Source: Sphingobacterium multivorum
GTDB lineage: Bacteria > Bacteroidota > Bacteroidia > Sphingobacteriales > Sphingobacteriaceae
Length of the DNA: 64,000 bases
Direction: 5' to 3'
Assembly: GCF_039511225.1 (NCBI RefSeq)
Contig: NZ_CP154261.1
Coordinates: 2,356,001 to 2,420,000 of the forward strand
A model generated the notes under the pieces. The model saw only the letters and a list, made by a program, of their open reading frames with translations, was not told the origin of the DNA and ran no database searches. Shown in pieces: positions 60,375 to 64,000 of this stretch (position 1 is the stretch's first letter; each line of letters starts with the position of its first letter). The position numbers were made by a program, and so were the translations under genes.

Positions 60375-61433
60375 TTATTGTACTTGGATGGATTCTTCCC
60401 GAAGCATCTGTTTGAATTTGGGATCTCGGATATAACGACTAAAGTCATGGCTTGACATTCCTGTGAAATCAGTCATCGAAAAGATGGTATAATTTTTCTT
60501 AAGTGCGTTAAAACTTTCCTCTTTATATCCCAGATCTGTTGGATTAAGTTTATTCGATAAGAATCCAAAAAACTTCTTCAACATCTTATCCGTACCATTT
60601 ATGGTGATATGTATTTTCTTAACCTGGGAGCTCAGTTCCACAAATTTTTTGGTGTTAGTTGTTGTATCGGTATACTGAAATTCGGAAAGCCCTATGGCTG
60701 GCGCCAACATAATACAGGTAATCCTGTTTTTGTTTTCCAATAAAGGTTTTGCCCGCTCGATATCGACCTTATGAATGTCTTTGGCCTGAGCGGAAAAGGA
60801 ACTATTGTATTCCGGATTCGAAATAGCACTCATCACCACAGATGCTCCACGACTGTGAGAGATAATGAAGACATCTTTATCGGCCATATTATTCAGTATA
60901 CGTCTCAATCCAAATTCACCGGCCATCTGGCTAAAGGAGGCTGCGGAAAACCAGTTTTTTGCAGATCGAAACGGAGAGGTTGATCGTAAACCATCCCAAT
61001 AAAAGCGAATAATTTCGTCGGTTTTGGGATTTGTAACGATATGATCGGCAATATATTTATATTGTTTTACAACGGATTCTTCATCGGCATTAAAGCCATG
61101 AATTAAAATGAACACACGTTTTTTGGGTGCAATACGTTTTGACAGACGCAGCATGTTACCGCGTTCAAAAGCGAGTAACTGTTCGCGGTCGCCTCTGTCG
61201 GTGGCAATCTTCATCAGTGAATAAGGGTCTCTAGCAGCTTTATTCGAGGGGATGCCATAACTTTTCTTCCAATTATCGGGGTAGAAATTTCCATTCTGAT
61301 CCACAAATGAATACCATAAATTGGGATCTACTCCAGTATTGGGAGATGCCGAATCAGGAAGGTTATGAATAAGACCACACGAGGCGAACAAGGTGATAAT
61401 GAGGATGAAGTAGAAAAAATATTTTTTGTTCAT
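60375..61433 (-). CDS. lipoprotein alpha/beta hydrolase
   Basis: A 352-residue predicted outer-membrane or periplasmic lipoprotein with lipobox LFASC (cysteine at residue 19). The alpha/beta-hydrolase core is visible: RVFILIHGFNADEESVVKQYKYI, DEIIRFYWDG, and the nucleophile elbow ISHSRGASVVMSAI. The pattern resembles DUF900-like hydrolases. A catalytic histidine may be in SSHDFSRYIRD near the C-terminus. The substrate is unknown. It is convergent with the polyketide operon, 17 bp apart, and not obviously part of that pathway. Confidence 0.8.
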   Translation of the reverse strand: MNKKYFFYFILIITLFASCGLIHNLPDSASPNTGVDPNLWYSFVDQNGNFYPDNWKKSYGIPSNKAARDPYSLMKIATDRGDREQLLAFERGNMLRLSKRIAPKKRVFILIHGFNADEESVVKQYKYIADHIVTNPKTDEIIRFYWDGLRSTSPFRSAKNWFSAASFSQMAGEFGLRRILNNMADKDVFIISHSRGASVVMSAISNPEYNSSFSAQAKDIHKVDIERAKPLLENKNRITCIMLAPAIGLSEFQYTDTTTNTKKFVELSSQVKKIHITINGTDKMLKKFFGFLSNKLNPTDLGYKEESFNALKKNYTIFSMTDFTGMSSHDFSRYIRDPKFKQMLREESIQVQ

Positions 61434-61606
61434 ATGCTTTATTTCCTTCTATATCAGAATTTTATTTTCACTAGGATCCAATGGCTATCAAATTGGATGT
61501 ATTTCTACAAAAATTCATTTCATGTAATATAGTCATTATTTTGGATAGCAAAAAGCAAGTCCGCATTTCGTCTGCTTATTATTTTTCCTAATTTATCTGG
61601 ATGAAG

Positions 61607-62953
61607 CTAAGGATCTATTCTTTTAATCAAATAAAGCCTATTGCGTCGACTGGTGAAAAGCTGGTAATTTAAAGCCGCATTTGAGTAGTAACCATAGTTA
61701 TGAAATTGTTCCGTATCCTCAAAAGTCAGCGCTCCAATATTCTTACCATTGATTTCAATCTGAGACCAATGCCACTCCTCATCAAGATATAAATGATCTT
61801 TAAATTTTAAGGTGTCGTTTTCGACAATAAGGTGTGAGAAAAGGCAACCTTGCCAACGATCGCCTTGCTCATATTTTCCGCTGTTCACATCCTGTCGATT
61901 GCGAATACGCCTGATTTTTTGGTAATAAACCGATTGAATATTGGCGGGGGAATGATTCGTGACCCATTCATTCTTGTCCCAGTGTCCGAAAAGGTCATTT
62001 ACTGTGCGCCCTCTAGACACAGTTTGCAGATTTAAATTACCATCATCCGATATATTTTCACAGAATATATGCCATTTATCGTCCATGAAATACGTTTTTT
62101 TTGAGTAGTTTTTCGAATTGCTGTGTTCGAAATCATAGATTCGCTCAGAAAGAAAATACTGTGCTTTACGATCGATATCATCTAGTTGTTGGCGTTGTTG
62201 ATCCGCAGTCCAGTTGAGATCGGCATTGCGTATTTCAATGCTGTTTTTTGTGGTATCACCATCTAATGGCCAGCTACGAAAGTAATGTTTTCCTATGTTG
62301 ATCAGATAGCCCTCGAAAAGAATCTCCGTATCCTTATCTTCATCCTGTGTGTAAGAATATTGATCGATCTGCTTGCCGTTTTTGTCCAATTTATAAAACA
62401 TATGGATGGTTGGTTCTGCATCGTTAGCGTTTTTAGCCTTGCTCAAACTATGGATGATTAATTCGTTGTTCTTTGTCAAAAACTGATCAATAGGATTACT
62501 ACTCGCCTTGAAAAGAATGATTTCATGTCGTCCAAATCTATTTTTGGTGTTATTGATATCGAGATATTGCCCGTATTTTTTCGGGAGTGTCGACGAGTGA
62601 AAGAAGTTTTGAATCCTAATATCGATATCAAAAATACCATTTGTATATATAATTGCACAGGCTATCAGCATACATCCCAGTAGATAATATTTCAAAGTAC
62701 TGGTATCTTTTAACAGCAGATAGAAATAGCAAAATACCCAGCTCAGTATAAATGCAAGCGGCGAAAAAATAATATAATTCAGCTTCACATTGTTGCCTGC
62801 ATCAAAAATAAAAAAACTGATGAGATAGGCTGCCATAAACACTAGGCATCCGAAAAAAGACTTTAATAAAGGACTCTTTTTAGCTTTCTCCGGATTTTGA
62901 TCTGTCTGTTGCACGATGTTATAATTTAGGATAGTTTGTATACTATTTAACAC
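61607..62953 (-). CDS. membrane protein with large soluble domain, unknown function
   Basis: 448 residues, family not recognised. The N-terminal third has three hydrophobic segments (about 33-50, 60-80 and 88-106), then a soluble region of about 330 residues, probably periplasmic, rich in W, Y, D and N (DKWHIFCENISDDGNLNLQ, YEQGDRWQGCLFSHLIVENDTLKFKDHLYLDEEWHWSQIEINGKN). No catalytic motif stands out. It lies between two minus-strand hydrolase genes with gaps of 173 and 90 bp, so cotranscription is uncertain. Confidence 0.6.
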   Translation of the reverse strand: MLNSIQTILNYNIVQQTDQNPEKAKKSPLLKSFFGCLVFMAAYLISFFIFDAGNNVKLNYIIFSPLAFILSWVFCYFYLLLKDTSTLKYYLLGCMLIACAIIYTNGIFDIDIRIQNFFHSSTLPKKYGQYLDINNTKNRFGRHEIILFKASSNPIDQFLTKNNELIIHSLSKAKNANDAEPTIHMFYKLDKNGKQIDQYSYTQDEDKDTEILFEGYLINIGKHYFRSWPLDGDTTKNSIEIRNADLNWTADQQRQQLDDIDRKAQYFLSERIYDFEHSNSKNYSKKTYFMDDKWHIFCENISDDGNLNLQTVSRGRTVNDLFGHWDKNEWVTNHSPANIQSVYYQKIRRIRNRQDVNSGKYEQGDRWQGCLFSHLIVENDTLKFKDHLYLDEEWHWSQIEINGKNIGALTFEDTEQFHNYGYYSNAALNYQLFTSRRNRLYLIKRIDP

Positions 62954-63043
62954 TGGACTGATAAGGGCGTAATTTAATTTTTTTCTTTAAGGTTTCAAAG
63001 AGTCGATTACACATTTGATGCTAAAAGCATGCATATGGGTTCA

Positions 63044-64000
63044 TTAATTTTTATTGGTCCTTGGGAAAACTTCCTTAACGCCACCTTTTGTTAAAATAAG
63101 GGAATTGTAAATTCCTGTTTTGTCTCTAACAAACTCGATTGTTCTGTCGTTGTCGTCTGCCCTGAAAAATTTTGTTTTAGACTCGGGAATGAGTTCAGTA
63201 TCCGCATCGTTATAGTAGAGTTTGCCTGCAATTTTTAATATATGTATTTTCCCATATTCACCTGCATAGTTATCGTACAGCGTCGTATCTATTTTGGTGG
63301 GATAATGTTTATAGGGAAGCTCTACTTCTTTACCCAGCGCAATCGCAGACAGTCCATACCCGATGATATGGGCGGGGGAGCCGTTGTTGGAAAGGACAGT
63401 GACAAAGAGTTTGTCGTCAGTAAATCGATTAAAAGAAGTCATTGTACCAAAGAATCCGCCATCATGTGCAATCAAATAATGTCCGTGATTGTAAAATGGA
63501 TTGATGATAAATCCATAGCCCCAATTTTCAGCGCTATACGGTGTAAACATTTTTCCTTTCATCGCTGCCGATAGAATCGTCGTTCCATAGAGTGCTTTGT
63601 CCCAAATGGCTAAATCTTCAACGGTTGAATAAATACCGTCGTGGCCCAAGTTGATCTCCCAGTTGATATGGGGATTATGGATAAAACCTTCTGCATTAGG
63701 ATAATATACTTTTGCCTTTTTCGTGACGATGGAATCATTATTACTGACTCCGGTGTTACTCATGCCAGCTTTATCAAATATGTTTTTCTTTAAGAAAGTA
63801 GCGTAATGCTCACCTGAGACCTTTTCAATAATCTTTGCTAACAAATAATAACCGATATTACTATAGGCGCTTTTCGTTCCCGGTGAGAATTCGAAAGGAA
63901 TTTTCTTGATGGCGGCATAAGCAGAATCGCTACTTATACTACTTAATGCGATTTCTTTAAAACCCATAGCAAGTCCTGAGGTGTGTGACAGCAACATGTG
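63044..64000 (-). CDS. beta-lactamase-fold serine hydrolase, N-terminus outside window
   Basis: The frame is still open at the window edge: the codon before the first internal ATG reads H, giving HMLLSHTSGL, the well-known (R)HLLSHTSGL block that follows the SxxK motif in class C-like serine hydrolases. The SxxK nucleophile therefore lies beyond the window. Visible motifs are YSN in GTKSAYSNIGYYLLAKIIEK and the HxG-type LIAHDGGFFGTMTSF. The C-terminal part (YAGEYGKIHILKIAGKLYYND) is a DUF3471-like tail. Probably an exported esterase or peptidase, not a resistance beta-lactamase (inference). Confidence 0.88.
   Translation of the reverse strand, partial: HMLLSHTSGLAMGFKEIALSSISSDSAYAAIKKIPFEFSPGTKSAYSNIGYYLLAKIIEKVSGEHYATFLKKNIFDKAGMSNTGVSNNDSIVTKKAKVYYPNAEGFIHNPHINWEINLGHDGIYSTVEDLAIWDKALYGTTILSAAMKGKMFTPYSAENWGYGFIINPFYNHGHYLIAHDGGFFGTMTSFNRFTDDKLFVTVLSNNGSPAHIIGYGLSAIALGKEVELPYKHYPTKIDTTLYDNYAGEYGKIHILKIAGKLYYNDADTELIPESKTKFFRADDNDRTIEFVRDKTGIYNSLILTKGGVKEVFPRTNKN

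Overview
The window is ordinary chromosome of a Bacteroidota bacterium, most likely a Sphingobacterium-like member of the Sphingobacteriaceae (inference). The evidence is two SusC/SusD pairs, a hybrid two-component system (HTCS) with a periplasmic propeller, TAnnTTTG-type -7 promoter boxes, a near absence of strong Shine-Dalgarno sites, and KDO, FadD, TonB and FKBP proteins of the usual Bacteroidota type. No tRNA, rRNA, insertion sequence, phage gene or CRISPR array was recognised.

Layout. 1-4.7 kb: the 3' part of a SulP transporter, a TPMT-like methyltransferase, glgC and a secreted PAP2 phosphatase. 5.1-10.1 kb: a SusC/SusD pair with no enzyme attached, facing a secreted ADP-ribose/CDP-alcohol-type phosphoesterase. 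11.4-12.8 kb: two small membrane proteins and a YdeI/OmdA-like protein. 13.2-28.6 kb: a complete polysaccharide utilisation locus in which the HTCS sensor-regulator precedes a GH31 - SusC - SusD - surface lipoprotein - GH2 operon. A 22-bp tandem repeat lies ahead of the GH31 promoter, and a G-rich repeat/inverted repeat lies ahead of the HTCS gene. The two hydrolases suit removal of xylosyl and galactosyl (or similar) side groups from an imported oligosaccharide; no endo-acting enzyme is present.

28.6-46.2 kb: mostly housekeeping genes (mnmE, xpt, an acyl-CoA synthetase, proline dehydrogenase, S4 protein-aroB, a ThuA-like protein, a BtuB-like receptor, a zinc phospholipase/nuclease-like protein, a glycosyltransferase-FKBP-aldo/keto reductase operon, kdsB, a deoxynucleoside kinase-trpS pair and mazG). 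46.3-54.7 kb: small unknown proteins, an SDR, a sulfatase followed by the truncated start of a second sulfatase, an ArsR-SRPBCC-DUF1801 group and a secreted carboxylesterase.

55.0-60.4 kb is the most unusual part. Seven tightly packed genes encode an FAD oxidoreductase, a methyltransferase, a type III polyketide synthase, a hydroxyacyl-ACP dehydratase, a ketoacyl-ACP synthase, an acyl carrier protein and a 4'-phosphopantetheinyl transferase. Together they look like a self-contained phenolic-lipid or pyrone/quinone pathway in which a dedicated carrier protein supplies an acyl starter to the type III synthase, whose product is then methylated and oxidised or reduced. The window ends with a lipoprotein hydrolase, an unknown membrane protein and a beta-lactamase-fold serine hydrolase cut by the window edge.
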